Source: CAYFPX01 sp964519895 (GTDB lineage: Bacteria > Myxococcota_A > UBA796 > CAJQPC01). Taken from it: a stretch of 64,000 bases of DNA. Of this stretch, positions 40,272 to 48,902 are shown piece after piece (positions within the stretch are counted from its first letter, which is position 1; each line of letters starts with the position of its first letter). A program made the translations under genes and the position numbers. The stretch lies in the NCBI GenBank assembly GCA_964519895.1, contig CAZFLE010000006.1:62001-126000 (forward strand), read 5' to 3'. Under the pieces are notes generated by a model. That model saw only the letters and a list, made by a program, of their open reading frames with translations. It was not told the DNA's origin and ran no database searches.

Positions 40272-40853
40272 TCAGGGCCTCAGAGACGCACCTGCCGGGC
40301 CTGGCTCCAGGTCGCCCGGCGTGTCGACGTCGTGGCCCCAACCCAGGGACCGCACCACCCCGGCGTCGGGGTTGGCCGCCCGGTGTCTCCGGAAGCTGTC
40401 CAGGTGGCCAAAAGTGGCCCGCAGAGGGTCCAGCTCGCGCAGCAACAGCCCGTTGGTGCCGGCGCTGCGCAGGTCCGGGCAGATCACCACCCCTTCGGGT
40501 CGTGCGAACACCGCAGAGATGTCGGCCAGACAGAGCTCAGGCAGGTCCCCCATCACCACCAGCACCTGATCCGCTCCCCGCAAGCCAGCCCCGGCGATGC
40601 CCTGGCGGACCGCGTCGCCGATGCCTGCGGGGGACAGCACGACCGCCGCACCCAGCGCCTGGACATGGTCCCGCACGGCCACCGCGTCGGTCACCACCAG
40701 GACCTGCAGGCCCGCGGCGGTCAACACCGCCAGCACGTGATCCAGGGTCTCCCGCGCCCAGCGCTGCCGCTCGGGCGCACTCAGCGCGGGCGCCAGCCGG
40801 CCCTTGGCTCGGGCGAAGTCCTTGGCGGGCACGACGGCCCAGGTCGAGGTCAT
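40272..40853 (-). CDS. cofC: 2-phospho-L-lactate (or PEP/3-PG) guanylyltransferase
   Basis: The 193 residues match CofC/FbiD: AVVPAKDFARAKGRLAPALS (nucleotide-binding P-loop region), VLVVMGDLPELCLADI (metal-binding Asp) and GTNGLLL. It activates a C3 phospho-acid with GTP for attachment to FO by CofD. ATG 40853 is the start consistent with the family; the frame extends 36 bases further to GTG-type codons with no support. Which acid it uses (2-phospholactate, PEP or 3-phosphoglycerate) cannot be read reliably. It is followed directly by the mini MYXO-CTERM gene. Confidence 0.9.
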   Translation of the reverse strand: MTSTWAVVPAKDFARAKGRLAPALSAPERQRWARETLDHVLAVLTAAGLQVLVVTDAVAVRDHVQALGAAVVLSPAGIGDAVRQGIAGAGLRGADQVLVVMGDLPELCLADISAVFARPEGVVICPDLRSAGTNGLLLRELDPLRATFGHLDSFRRHRAANPDAGVVRSLGWGHDVDTPGDLEPGPAGASLRP

Positions 40854-40902
40854 GGGCTCCACTACCTCCTTGGAGCACGCCTGACACACCTTGGCACATC
40901 GG

Positions 40903-40918
40903 GCGGCCCGCGGGCCGC
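40903..40918. terminator. 16-base perfect palindrome, possible terminator between CotH and cofC genes
   Basis: GCGGCCCGCGGGCCGC lies 22 bases after the CotH stop (on the - strand) and 49 bases before cofC. It could form a strong 6-bp stem with a CGCG loop, but no T-run follows, so a rho-independent terminator is not certain. Confidence 0.35.
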
Positions 40919-40940
40919 TGTTGATCTAGCGCTTGGGTCC

Positions 40941-42680
40941 CTACTGCCCGTACACGTCCAGCTGGAACGACCCGACCCACGCCGAGTCCCGGTTCGGGCT
41001 CGCTTCGGTCAGCGTCAGGGACCCGCCCAGGTAGGCGCCGACCTCCCAGCCGTCGAAGTTCCCGTCGGCGTCGACGATCAGGTAGGCGATGCCCGACGAC
41101 CAGTCCAGGGGGATGGTGCCCGGCTGCTCCAGCAGCTCCGGCCGAGTGGTGTAGCCATAGACCGCGACGTTGTAGTCCACGTCGAGCTTGCCAGAGAAGA
41201 TGAAGTACCCGATGCCGTCGTACTCCCCGACCACGTTGCCGAGCACCTCGACCTCGACGTCCTCGCCGTCGAGCTCGAAGTTCCAGGTGCTCGTGCCGTG
41301 GGACCAGGTGTCCTGGGTGCCGTAGCTGCCCTGGGTGGTCTCGAAGGGCAGGTCGATGGTGCCGATCACGTCCAGGCACACGTCGCCGGGGTCCGGGAGC
41401 GCGGCGTCCGGCGCCTCGCCCGCCCACTCGTCTTCTACGGCGTCCCGGCGATCCCGCACGAAGTCCCGGATCCGATCCAGCGTGTCGTCGTACCACCCCC
41501 CGTCATCGTGGTTGGGCCACGCATAGGCCCCGGTCAGCGCTTCGGCGTGGTCGATGCGGGCGAGCAGGGTGTCCTCGTGCCAGACCTCGTCGAGCAGGCT
41601 GCGCAGTGCGGCTTCGTACCGGTCGACCAGCTCCGGGTGTCCCAGCAGCCGGGACGGCAGGGTGGCCTCGCCGGTGACCGAGACCGGGCGCCCCTGGCCG
41701 AAGGGCTCGTCGCCCTCCAGGATCGCGTCGATGCCCCAGGGCAGGAAGCGGAAGCGGCCGTCGGCGTCGGGGTCGCCGTAGACGAAGAAGTTGTTGCGGT
41801 TGCCGGTGTAGCTGTCCCAGTGCCCGATCAGGGCCTCCAGGGCCCAGTATCGGAAGAATTCATCCAGGTCGAACACCGCTTCGACGGCGTCGACGAAGCC
41901 TTCGCCGGTCACCGCGAGGGCGTCGGTCGCGGCCGCCAGATCCGCGCGGTCGCTGAGCTCGGTCTTGTCCTCGAAGGACCCGTTCCACCCCTCCAGGAAG
42001 TCGCTCAGCGTGCCCTCGTACAGGTTGCCGTCGTCGTTGCCGAAGACCCGGCGGAGCATGTCCTTCTTGACCGGCTCCACGTTGACGTAGACGCCCAGGT
42101 CTTCGCCGTTGACGATCACGCGGGCATAGCTGCAGCGGGACGCCGGCAGACCCGCGTCGGCGTAGAGCTGGTAGCCCAGGCAGGTCTTGATGCGGCTGCC
42201 GTCCTGGCGGCTGTTGTTGAGCGTCAGCCGCTCCACGTCCTCGAAGCGCTGGTCCGGCTCGTACTTGTCAAAGGACAGCTTCAGCGACGGACGACCGGGC
42301 TCGACCGAGCCCAACAGGCCCTTCTTGCGCACGGCCACGTTGTCCAGGGTCGTGCCGTCGATGGTGACCGTGGCCGGGAACCAGGTGTACGGGCTCTCGA
42401 AGGGCTCGGCCAGGCACTCGTCGCCGGACAGCATGTCCAGGAAGTCCCGGGCCTGGTAGCGCAGGCTCTCCCAGTCGTCGGGGTCCAGGGTGACGTCGAC
42501 CTGGAGCAGCCGGTCGATGTCGTAGATCCCGGCGCCGTAGGTGTCCGAGGTGGGTAGTTCGGTGTCGGTGACGGCGGTGTCGGTGGTGGCCGGCAGGGTC
42601 CCGGTGCCGTCCCCGGGGCCGACGGACACACCGCCACAGGCGATCAAGAGCGGGAGGAGCAGGGTCATGGCCCCCATCAT
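40941..42680 (-). CDS. CotH kinase-like lipoprotein
   Basis: The start ATG 42680 (or the second ATG 42677) gives MMGAMTLLLPLLIACGG, a lipoprotein signal with lipobox LIAC. The product is 579 residues. A Thr/Asp-rich linker (~20-45) precedes the CotH domain: VTLDPDDWESLRYQARDF, AVRKKGLLGS, KLSFDKYEPDQRF, LTLNNSRQDGSRI, HWDSYTGNRNNFFVY and RFLPWGIDAIL. CotH kinases phosphorylate surface proteins with an atypical protein-kinase fold. A C-terminal beta domain (~450-579) follows. The likely target is a surface protein, but no candidate is adjacent. Confidence 0.9.
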   Translation of the reverse strand: MMGAMTLLLPLLIACGGVSVGPGDGTGTLPATTDTAVTDTELPTSDTYGAGIYDIDRLLQVDVTLDPDDWESLRYQARDFLDMLSGDECLAEPFESPYTWFPATVTIDGTTLDNVAVRKKGLLGSVEPGRPSLKLSFDKYEPDQRFEDVERLTLNNSRQDGSRIKTCLGYQLYADAGLPASRCSYARVIVNGEDLGVYVNVEPVKKDMLRRVFGNDDGNLYEGTLSDFLEGWNGSFEDKTELSDRADLAAATDALAVTGEGFVDAVEAVFDLDEFFRYWALEALIGHWDSYTGNRNNFFVYGDPDADGRFRFLPWGIDAILEGDEPFGQGRPVSVTGEATLPSRLLGHPELVDRYEAALRSLLDEVWHEDTLLARIDHAEALTGAYAWPNHDDGGWYDDTLDRIRDFVRDRRDAVEDEWAGEAPDAALPDPGDVCLDVIGTIDLPFETTQGSYGTQDTWSHGTSTWNFELDGEDVEVEVLGNVVGEYDGIGYFIFSGKLDVDYNVAVYGYTTRPELLEQPGTIPLDWSSGIAYLIVDADGNFDGWEVGAYLGGSLTLTEASPNRDSAWVGSFQLDVYGQ

Positions 42681-42714
42681 GTCGCATTCCCCTCTGGGGA
42701 TGCCGGTCGCCCGG

Positions 42715-43392
42715 CTATGCCGCCATCTGCAGCGCCTCGTCATGGGCCAGGCGCTTGAACGCCCGGGAGCGGAGCTGGCTGATCCGGGACTCGGTGACGC
42801 CGAGCTCCTGGGCGAGACCCTTGAGCGGCTCTCCCTCCAGGCAGGTCCGGGCGACGATCCAGGCCTCTCGACCGGGCAAGCGTGCGATGGCCTGGCGCAC
42901 CGTCTCGCAGCGCTCCCGGTCTTGGAGCCTCTCCCAGGCGGCGTTGTCGTTGGCGCTCCCCACGCGGTCCAGGACTTCAGCGTCTTCCTGGTGGCGCACG
43001 ACACCCAAGGACCGGTACCGGGCGAACGCAGAGGCGTCCATACCAAGCGCCTGTCGCAGCTCGGGCCCTTCGGGCTCGCGACCGAGCCGCTGAGCCAGGC
43101 CGTGCCGTGCCAGCTCCAGGTTCCGCGCCCGCTCACCGACGGTGCGGGGGGCCCAGCGGCACCGACGGATCTCGTCGAGCATCGCGCCCCGTGCCCGGTG
43201 CATGACGTACGCGGCATAGGGCGCTTCTTCGTCCCAGGCGGCCAACATCTCGAGGGCCGCGATGATGCCCACGCTGTTCAGATCGTCGGCCATCTGCCCG
43301 GGGTATCGCCGGCTGAGACGCCAGGCGTGGCGCTTGACGGCAGGGGCGAGCTCTGTGAGCAGCTGCTGACGGCGGGGGGACAGGTCGTTCAT
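42715..43392 (-). CDS. FliA/sigma-28-like sigma factor
   Basis: ATG 43392 has AAGGAG at 6 bases; 225 residues. Region 2 is LNSVGIIAALEMLAAWDEE, then AYVMHRARGAMLDEIRRCRW. Region 3 is GLAQRLGREPEGPELRQALGM, and region 4 is RQAIARLPGREAWIVARTCL plus LKGLAQELGVTESRISQLRS. That matches the FliA/WhiG branch of sigma-70 factors. No flagellar genes are visible, so its regulon is unknown. A sigma-54 promoter (43419-43433) lies just upstream, pairing it with the divergent activator. Confidence 0.9.
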   Translation of the reverse strand: MNDLSPRRQQLLTELAPAVKRHAWRLSRRYPGQMADDLNSVGIIAALEMLAAWDEEAPYAAYVMHRARGAMLDEIRRCRWAPRTVGERARNLELARHGLAQRLGREPEGPELRQALGMDASAFARYRSLGVVRHQEDAEVLDRVGSANDNAAWERLQDRERCETVRQAIARLPGREAWIVARTCLEGEPLKGLAQELGVTESRISQLRSRAFKRLAHDEALQMAA

Positions 43393-43418
43393 CGGGGCTC
43401 CTTGTGCCAACCAGCAAA

Positions 43419-43433
43419 GCAACGGCCGTGCCA
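43419..43433 (-). promoter_or_regulatory. Sigma-54 (-24/-12) promoter of the sigma factor gene
   Basis: Read on the minus strand, TGGCAC (43433-43428), five bases and TTGC (43422-43419) match the RpoN consensus TGGCACN5TTGC exactly. The predicted start of transcription is near 43407, 15 bases before the ATG, so the transcript would carry just the ribosome site. Confidence 0.75.
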
Positions 43434-43486
43434 AGCCAGTCCGAATCAAGCATTCCAGGTACTTGGACCACCCACCTCGGACTGGG

Positions 43487-43503
43487 TGTGCGGTCCTGAC
43501 ACG
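43487..43503. promoter_or_regulatory. Candidate enhancer/activator site 1 (TGTGCGGTCCTGACACG)
   Basis: The 17-base sequence is repeated at 43530-43546 with one mismatch (C to G at position 10). The two copies are 43 bases apart, ~80 and ~123 bases upstream of the sigma-54 promoter start. This is where enhancer-binding activators sit. Confidence 0.5.
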
Positions 43504-43529
43504 GCCAGCCCGCGCGCTGCCGGCACACC

Positions 43530-43546
43530 TGTGCGGTCGTGACACG
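43530..43546. promoter_or_regulatory. Candidate enhancer/activator site 2 (TGTGCGGTCGTGACACG)
   Basis: This is the second copy of the direct repeat. It covers the GTG at 43539 that starts the longest activator reading frame; this is one reason to prefer ATG 43590 for that gene. Occupancy would also affect activator transcription. Confidence 0.45.
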
Positions 43547-43589
43547 CCGGATCCTCACGCCGGCGCCCGCCCGGTCCGATCCCTTGGCC

Positions 43590-44609
43590 ATGCCCGGACA
43601 GGCCAGCCTCGAGAACCTCGTCGGACGCAGCTCAGCCATGCAGAGGCTCCGGGCCGAGCTGGAGCAGGCGGCCCGCTACGACGCGCCAGTCGTGCTCCAG
43701 GGCGAGTCCGGCACCGGCAAGGAGCTCGCCGCCCGGGCTCTCCACGACCTCGGGCCCAGAGCCCACCGCCCGTTCGTGGCATTTAATTGCGCCAGCGTCG
43801 TGGACGCGCTGTTCGAGAGCGAGCTCTTCGGCCACGAAGCCGGTGCCTTCACCGGGGCAAGCACGGCCGAGGCCGGGCTCTTCCGGACCGCCGATGGCGG
43901 CACGCTGTTCCTGGACGAGGTCGGCGACATGTCCCTGGGCCACCAGGCCAAGGTCCTGCGCGTGCTGGAGACCATGAGCGTGCGACCGGTCGGCGCCACA
44001 CGACAGCACCGGGTGGACGTGCGGGTGGTGGCGGCGACCCACTGGGATCTCCGCCACGCGGTGGCCGCCGGGCGGTTCCGCATGGACCTGTACTTTCGAC
44101 TCAACGGGCTCCAGGTCCAGCTGCCGCCTCTGCGGGACCGTGGCGACGACATCCAGCTCCTGGCCGATCACTTCCTGGCCCAGGTCACTCAACGCTACGG
44201 ACTCGACGTCCACGGCTTCGCGCCCTGCGCTGTGGCCGCGCTCGCGGACAACCCCTGGCCCGGCAACGCGCGGGAGCTGCGTCGCGCCGTCGAACGCGCA
44301 GCCATGATGACCCGCGAGCCGGTGATCCGGGCCGACGACCTGGGGGCCGGCTCCACACCGCTCTATCGCCGACGTTCCGACCAGCACGGCAGCGCGGGCC
44401 CGGCGCCGGCGCCCCGAAGCGTCGGGTCGTCCGCTCTGGCCCTGGCCCCGGCCCAGGCCGCGCCGAGCCAGACTCTCGCCGCTGCCGAAGCCCGCCACGT
44501 GGCCCGGGTCCTCGAGACCGCCGCCGGCAACCGGACCCGCGCCGCCAAGGTCCTGGGCGTCTCCAGGCGCACCCTCTACCGCCTGCTGGATCGGCACGGA
44601 CTGGCTTGA
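43590..44609 (+). CDS. Sigma-54-dependent transcriptional activator (AAA+ enhancer-binding protein)
   Basis: ATG 43590 gives 339 residues; GTG 43539 would add 17. The AAA+ domain has Walker A GESGTGKE (38-45), the sigma-54 contact loop GAFTGA (85-90), Walker B GGTLFLDEVGD and the sensor R-finger region. The C terminus carries a Fis-type HTH (NRTRAAKVLGVSRRTLYRLL). There is no receiver, PAS or GAF domain before the AAA+ part, so its activity is probably set by another protein or by its level. It is divergent from the sigma-28-like gene; their spacer holds the sigma-54 promoter and two repeated putative binding sites. Confidence 0.93.
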   Translation: MPGQASLENLVGRSSAMQRLRAELEQAARYDAPVVLQGESGTGKELAARALHDLGPRAHRPFVAFNCASVVDALFESELFGHEAGAFTGASTAEAGLFRTADGGTLFLDEVGDMSLGHQAKVLRVLETMSVRPVGATRQHRVDVRVVAATHWDLRHAVAAGRFRMDLYFRLNGLQVQLPPLRDRGDDIQLLADHFLAQVTQRYGLDVHGFAPCAVAALADNPWPGNARELRRAVERAAMMTREPVIRADDLGAGSTPLYRRRSDQHGSAGPAPAPRSVGSSALALAPAQAAPSQTLAAAEARHVARVLETAAGNRTRAAKVLGVSRRTLYRLLDRHGLA

Positions 44610-46067
44610 TCAGCCCCCGCTGAGCCACGCCGCCGAGTAGAGCTCCCCGAAGCCCGGGTCCTGGGGCACCCCCTCGTCGGACGTCGCCAGCCGCAGGATC
44701 AGCGCCGCGTCGCACCCGTCGTCGTCGGACGGGCAGCTCACCTGGACCAGCTCGACCAGGTGAGGCCACTCGGTGTGGAACAGGGCCTGGGTGAACTCCG
44801 ACGGGTCAGACCCGTCCCCGTGGTCCAGCAGCGCATTGCCCCCATTGACGATGCTCACGCCGCACTGGGCGTCCTCGGACTGCACGAAGCGGCCCAGGCT
44901 GTCCGGCGCTCCCGAGCCGCCACCCCAGCGCCACAGCTCGAAGCCGGAGCAGCCCTCGATCCGCCTGTCGTACACGGCCACGAGCTCATCGCCGATCCGG
45001 ACCAGGTCGTGCGGGCTGCTGCCGAATTGGCCGATGGGCTCCCCGGGCGGGCTGTAGAAGGCGTGGAAGCCACCGGACGCGTCCTCGAGGGCGAACCCGG
45101 GAAACTCCCCAGACAGGGAGACACCGCAGCGGGGGGTACAGCCCAACCCATTGGCGTAGCTCGGGCTCACGTGGCCCAGGCCCAGGCCGACCTGGCTGGT
45201 GAACGCCGTGGGCAGGTCCTCCTCTGCGGTCCAGATCACCTCTTCAGCGCCGTGGTCTCCAGCGAGCCGCACCAGAGTGTCGCCGTAGACGGCTGCGTCA
45301 CCGGTCGGGGTCGACGTGGTCTCCACCCCGTGCCAGCCCGCCGCGTAGCCCAACCCGTAGAGCTCGCCCTCCTCTCCCACGCCGAGCTGGTGGTGGCCAC
45401 CCCCCTCGATGGCCACCGTGTCGACCAGTTCGCCGGTCCAGTCCAACACCAGGGCCAGCCCCGGATCCGCAGGGGTACCGCTCTCCAGCAACACCCACAG
45501 GTGTTCACCATCCCGGGACACCACCGCGCTGCGGGCCAGGTTTCCGGCGATCAGGGAGACGTCGACCTGGGCGCCCCAGACGAGCCGTCCTTGAAGGTCC
45601 CGGAGCACCAGCCACGTGTCCGCCGGCCGAAGCACCTGGAGGAAGAAGGCGCTCCCGAGCTGGGCGAGAGCTGCGGCGTCGGACACCTGGACCGTGCTGT
45701 CTGCCACGCCATCCAGCGCCAAGGAGCCGGTCTCGACCCGGACGGTGCCTTCACAGGAATGCCCGTCTTCCAGGATCGCCCGCACCGCGACATCGACGGC
45801 GGCGTCAGGCGGCAACAGGCGCAGCCACAGGGCGTGCTCCGGGGCGGCCGGGGCGAGGGGGATCGCGCGGGGGGCGTCGTTGGCGTCCCGGTAGTCGACC
45901 ACACCGGTGAAGGGGCGTCCGTCGGCGAGGGCCAGCGCAAGCCCCAGGACCTGGGGCTGTGCGGTCGGGGTCACCGTGATCGCGAGGTCTCCTGGACCGC
46001 AGCCTGAGTCACCGGGTTCCGACCCGGCCGTGCAGGCGGCGAGCGCGACCGCTGCCAGGACCACCAT
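44610..46067 (-). CDS. Lipoprotein with propeller-like repeats (possibly arylsulfotransferase-like)
   Basis: ATG 46067 gives MVVLAAVALAACTAG, a lipoprotein signal with lipobox LAAC; 485 residues. The body has repeated beta-strand units (RDGEHLWVLLESG, TGELVDTVAIEGGGHHQLGVGEEGELYGLGY, SGFELWRWGGGS) like the aryl-sulfate sulfotransferase propeller, where a His-containing segment before a strand is typical; similarity is weak. The stop directly abuts the activator's stop. It follows the 46118-47242 lipoprotein at 50 bases and may be the last gene of the F420 operon. Confidence 0.65.
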   Translation of the reverse strand: MVVLAAVALAACTAGSEPGDSGCGPGDLAITVTPTAQPQVLGLALALADGRPFTGVVDYRDANDAPRAIPLAPAAPEHALWLRLLPPDAAVDVAVRAILEDGHSCEGTVRVETGSLALDGVADSTVQVSDAAALAQLGSAFFLQVLRPADTWLVLRDLQGRLVWGAQVDVSLIAGNLARSAVVSRDGEHLWVLLESGTPADPGLALVLDWTGELVDTVAIEGGGHHQLGVGEEGELYGLGYAAGWHGVETTSTPTGDAAVYGDTLVRLAGDHGAEEVIWTAEEDLPTAFTSQVGLGLGHVSPSYANGLGCTPRCGVSLSGEFPGFALEDASGGFHAFYSPPGEPIGQFGSSPHDLVRIGDELVAVYDRRIEGCSGFELWRWGGGSGAPDSLGRFVQSEDAQCGVSIVNGGNALLDHGDGSDPSEFTQALFHTEWPHLVELVQVSCPSDDDGCDAALILRLATSDEGVPQDPGFGELYSAAWLSGG

Positions 46068-46117
46068 GGGACCGACCGGGGGAGAAGGAGCCACGCCAGT
46101 GCCGCTCCTGGGCGACT

Positions 46118-47242
46118 CTACAGTGCTTCGGCCCCTTTGATGCAGCCCAACCAGGTCCCCTCGATCCGGGTCCGCGTGGGGCTCTCCGGCGCGAGCGTCA
46201 CGGCCACGGCCTGGCCCCCGTCGGACAGCAGATCGATCAGCCCCGCGTCGTCCAGGATCGGGGCCGGGAATGAGGCCTGGCCAGCAGCCGGTACCTGGCT
46301 CGCCAGGAGCTGACCGGAGCGCCTCTGCTGCCACACCACCACGTCCTCGCCAGCCATCCGAACCGCTCTGGGGGCGCCGTCCCCCTTGGTCGACCAGCCG
46401 GGGCTCGGGGCCAGACGCGGGTGCCAGCCCAGGCCCTCCAGACCCACCACCGCGATGCCGGGCTCGCGGCTGCTCTGGACCACGGCGCGCAAGCCACGGG
46501 AACCCTCCGTCACCGCGGGCCGACGGGCCGTGGCGACCCCCAGCTGGACCGCTGGGCCCACCCCGCCGTCTGGCCCGACGCTGTGCGAGACGCCGGGCTC
46601 GCCCGCCAGCGCCGCCACGAAGCCGGCGTCTGTCGCGGCCAGCGTCACTGCCGACGTCAGCCCCAGCAAGCGCGCCCCACCCGAGACGGGGACCCCGGTG
46701 TGGGCATCGAAGACCTGGACCCAGGCCTGCGCCTGGCCCGTCCATGCCACCGCGACACGCCCCGAGCCCGCGACCACCGAAGGATCGGCTGGCATGGGTG
46801 TGGCCGCATCGACCCGCTGGGCCCAGAGCTGGATGCCCACCGCGTCGTAGCCAGCGACCCGGATCCCCCCGGGGCTCCCCAGGGTCGTCGCCACCACCAA
46901 CACGTCGTCGTGGGCGGCGGCAGACACCTGGTCAGCCTGCCCCAGGGAGAGCCGAACGCGGCGTTGAACACCGGTCTCGTCGAAGTGCACCCAGACCCCT
47001 GCCCGGTCGTCCAGGACGACCAACTGTCCCGGACGGCCTCGGACCCCCGCCGCCACCTCGCTGGTGACCCCGTGGTCCCGGGGCTGGCCTTCGAACAGCA
47101 GCCGGCGGGCAATGGGAGCCAGTCCCTGGGGACAGCTGCCCTCTCCCATGGGCCGGGCCACCCGAGCCGCGGGCGGTGCCTGCGGATCGACAGGCGGATC
47201 CGCCGGGGCGCATGCCCCCAGCACGAGGCCGAGCACGATCAC
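46118..47242 (-). CDS. Lipoprotein of unknown family, coupled to cofD
   Basis: GTG 47242 overlaps the cofD stop by four bases (GTGA) and starts MIVLGLVLGACAPAD with lipobox LGAC; 374 residues. The region after the lipidated Cys is Pro/Ala-rich. Then come repeated beta segments (GVWVHFDETGVQRRV, DVLVVATTLGSPGGIRVAGYD, GRVAVAWTGQAQAWVQVFDAHTG), as in a propeller. Ends in a Cys-containing tail (TWLGCIKGAEAL). The tight overlap with cofD shows co-translation, but no link to F420 is known. No family recognised. Confidence 0.75.
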   Translation of the reverse strand: MIVLGLVLGACAPADPPVDPQAPPAARVARPMGEGSCPQGLAPIARRLLFEGQPRDHGVTSEVAAGVRGRPGQLVVLDDRAGVWVHFDETGVQRRVRLSLGQADQVSAAAHDDVLVVATTLGSPGGIRVAGYDAVGIQLWAQRVDAATPMPADPSVVAGSGRVAVAWTGQAQAWVQVFDAHTGVPVSGGARLLGLTSAVTLAATDAGFVAALAGEPGVSHSVGPDGGVGPAVQLGVATARRPAVTEGSRGLRAVVQSSREPGIAVVGLEGLGWHPRLAPSPGWSTKGDGAPRAVRMAGEDVVVWQQRRSGQLLASQVPAAGQASFPAPILDDAGLIDLLSDGGQAVAVTLAPESPTRTRIEGTWLGCIKGAEAL

Positions 47243-48147
47243 CGGATCCCCGGCAGGGCGGCCAGCACTTCCCGCGCCAGCCGGGCGCGATCGGCGCGGT
47301 CCCCCATGATCGTCGCGGTCTCGTGAACCGGCCCGGGGATGCCCAGACCATCGCCGCGCTCGACGACCCACCCGTCGACCAGTGGACCCAGGTGCGCAGC
47401 GACGGCCGCAGCGCTGGCGGGCGCCCCCGTCATGCTCACCATCATCTCGGCCAGCGGGCCCTTGACGGCCCGCCCCCCGACGATGGGGCTCACCGCCACG
47501 ACGGGCCGGCTGGCGAGGGTCTCTCGCACGCCGGCCAGAGTCAGGATCGGGTCCAGGGACACATAGGGATTCGAGGGGGTCAGCACCACCAGGTCGGCGT
47601 CACGCAGGGCCCGCAGCACCTGGTCCGTGGGCCTGGTCGTGCCCGACGAGCGCACCGCGGTCACCCGTGGGGCTCCCCGCGCCCGCACGAGCCAGTCCTG
47701 GAAGGACAGCGTTCCCTGGGCCGTGTCGATCCAGGTCGGCCGGGGCTCGTCGGCCATCGGGAGGATCTGGACGCCCACATCCAGGGCCTGGCAGAGCCCT
47801 GCCGTGACCGCGGTCAGCGATGCCCCAGCGCTCAGCTGCGACGTTCGCACCAGGTGGGTGGCCAGGTCCCGGTCCCCCAGCGCGAACCAGTCCTCGCCGC
47901 CCAGCGCCCGGACGCCCTCCAGGGCACGGAAGGTCTCGCCCTGGAGGCCCCAGCCGCGCTCGGGGTCGCTGAGTCCGGCCAGGGTGTACATCACCGTGTC
48001 GAGATCCGGGCAGATGCGGAGTCCCCAGTGGGTGAAGTCGTCGCCTGTGTTGACCACGACGGTCAGGTCCTCAGGGGCCAGGACCGCCGCCAGTCCATCC
48101 ACCATGCGGGCCCCTCCGACCCCGCCGCTCAGGGCCACCACCTTCAC
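47239..48147 (-). CDS. cofD: 2-phospho-L-lactate transferase (CofD family)
   Basis: The 302-residue product matches CofD/FbiA: KVVALSGGVGGARMVDGLAAVL (N-terminal Rossmann-like loop), VVVNTGDDFTHWGLRICPDLDTVMYTLAG, and SNPYVSLDPILTLAGVRE near the active site. It transfers the lactyl/acyl phosphate from the guanylylated C3 acid to FO, making F420-0 (or a related form). GTG 48147 overlaps the cofE stop by four bases. It is in the LLM-fno-cofE-cofD operon. Confidence 0.93.
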   Translation of the reverse strand: MKVVALSGGVGGARMVDGLAAVLAPEDLTVVVNTGDDFTHWGLRICPDLDTVMYTLAGLSDPERGWGLQGETFRALEGVRALGGEDWFALGDRDLATHLVRTSQLSAGASLTAVTAGLCQALDVGVQILPMADEPRPTWIDTAQGTLSFQDWLVRARGAPRVTAVRSSGTTRPTDQVLRALRDADLVVLTPSNPYVSLDPILTLAGVRETLASRPVVAVSPIVGGRAVKGPLAEMMVSMTGAPASAAAVAAHLGPLVDGWVVERGDGLGIPGPVHETATIMGDRADRARLAREVLAALPGIR

Positions 48148-48902
48148 GCGTAGAGATCCTGGTCCGGGGGGCGAACGAGCTCGCGTGCGCCGCCGGCCTG
48201 ACCCGTGAGCCCCAGTCCCCTCACGTGCACGACCGCACGGCCCTCTCCGGCCTGGCCCGCGACCAGGTCCGCGGCCGCAGCGATCCCGTCGGCGACCGCG
48301 ACCGCGGTGTGCTCCAGCGCCCGCCCGAACAGGTCCTCCTGGCCCACCAGGGACGCCAGCGGCGCCAACCCGGCGCACCCGATGGCCGTGCCCTGACTGC
48401 CCAGACGAAACGGCCGCCCCAGCGAGTCCGTGATGAGGACTGCGACCCCCAGGGCGGCGTGCAGGGCCTGTGCCGTGGCGTCCGGGTCCTGGGGCAGGAG
48501 CAGGATCCAGGGCCCCGACCCGGGCGGTGCGTCGGGCGGGCGGGCGTTGCTCTGGTCGATGGCCGCGTTGGCCGAGACCAGACCCAGCCGGTGCCGCACC
48601 ACCAGGACCCCTGGCTTCTGCCGGGAGATCCCCACCGACTCCCGCAGGATCCACTCCACCAAGGCCGGGTCCTTGTCCACCTGGGCAGCGAGGGACGCCG
48701 CCCGCGGCGAGACCCGGGTCGCGCCCAGGTCTCGGAACCGGTCCTGGGCGCGGCTCACCGCCTTGCTGGCGATGACCAGCACGTCGCCGGCCGCGAGGTC
48801 GATCCGCGCCGCGTCCAGGCCCCCCCGGATCCAGCCGACCAGGTCGTCTCCCGGCCCCAGCACCCCGAGTCCTGGCAGGGCCAGGAGCCGCAGCTCGGTC
48901 AC
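48144..48902 (-). CDS. cofE: Coenzyme F420-0:L-glutamate ligase
   Basis: 252 residues of CofE type: GWIRGGLDAARIDLAAGDVLVIASKAVSRAQ, RDLGATRVSP, VLITDSLGRPFRLGSQGTAIGCAGLAPL (active-site and GTP loops). It adds gamma-linked glutamates to F420-0 with GTP. There is no FbiB-type C-terminal flavin reductase domain, so any dehydro-F420 reduction step would need another enzyme. GTG 48902 overlaps the F420 reductase stop by four bases. Confidence 0.93.
   Translation of the reverse strand: MTELRLLALPGLGVLGPGDDLVGWIRGGLDAARIDLAAGDVLVIASKAVSRAQDRFRDLGATRVSPRAASLAAQVDKDPALVEWILRESVGISRQKPGVLVVRHRLGLVSANAAIDQSNARPPDAPPGSGPWILLLPQDPDATAQALHAALGVAVLITDSLGRPFRLGSQGTAIGCAGLAPLASLVGQEDLFGRALEHTAVAVADGIAAAADLVAGQAGEGRAVVHVRGLGLTGQAGGARELVRPPDQDLYA

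Noticed and set aside
43539..43589. Longer activator start at GTG 43539
   Set aside because: It lies inside the second 17-base repeat and has no ribosome site; ATG 43590 begins just before the conserved AAA+ domain.
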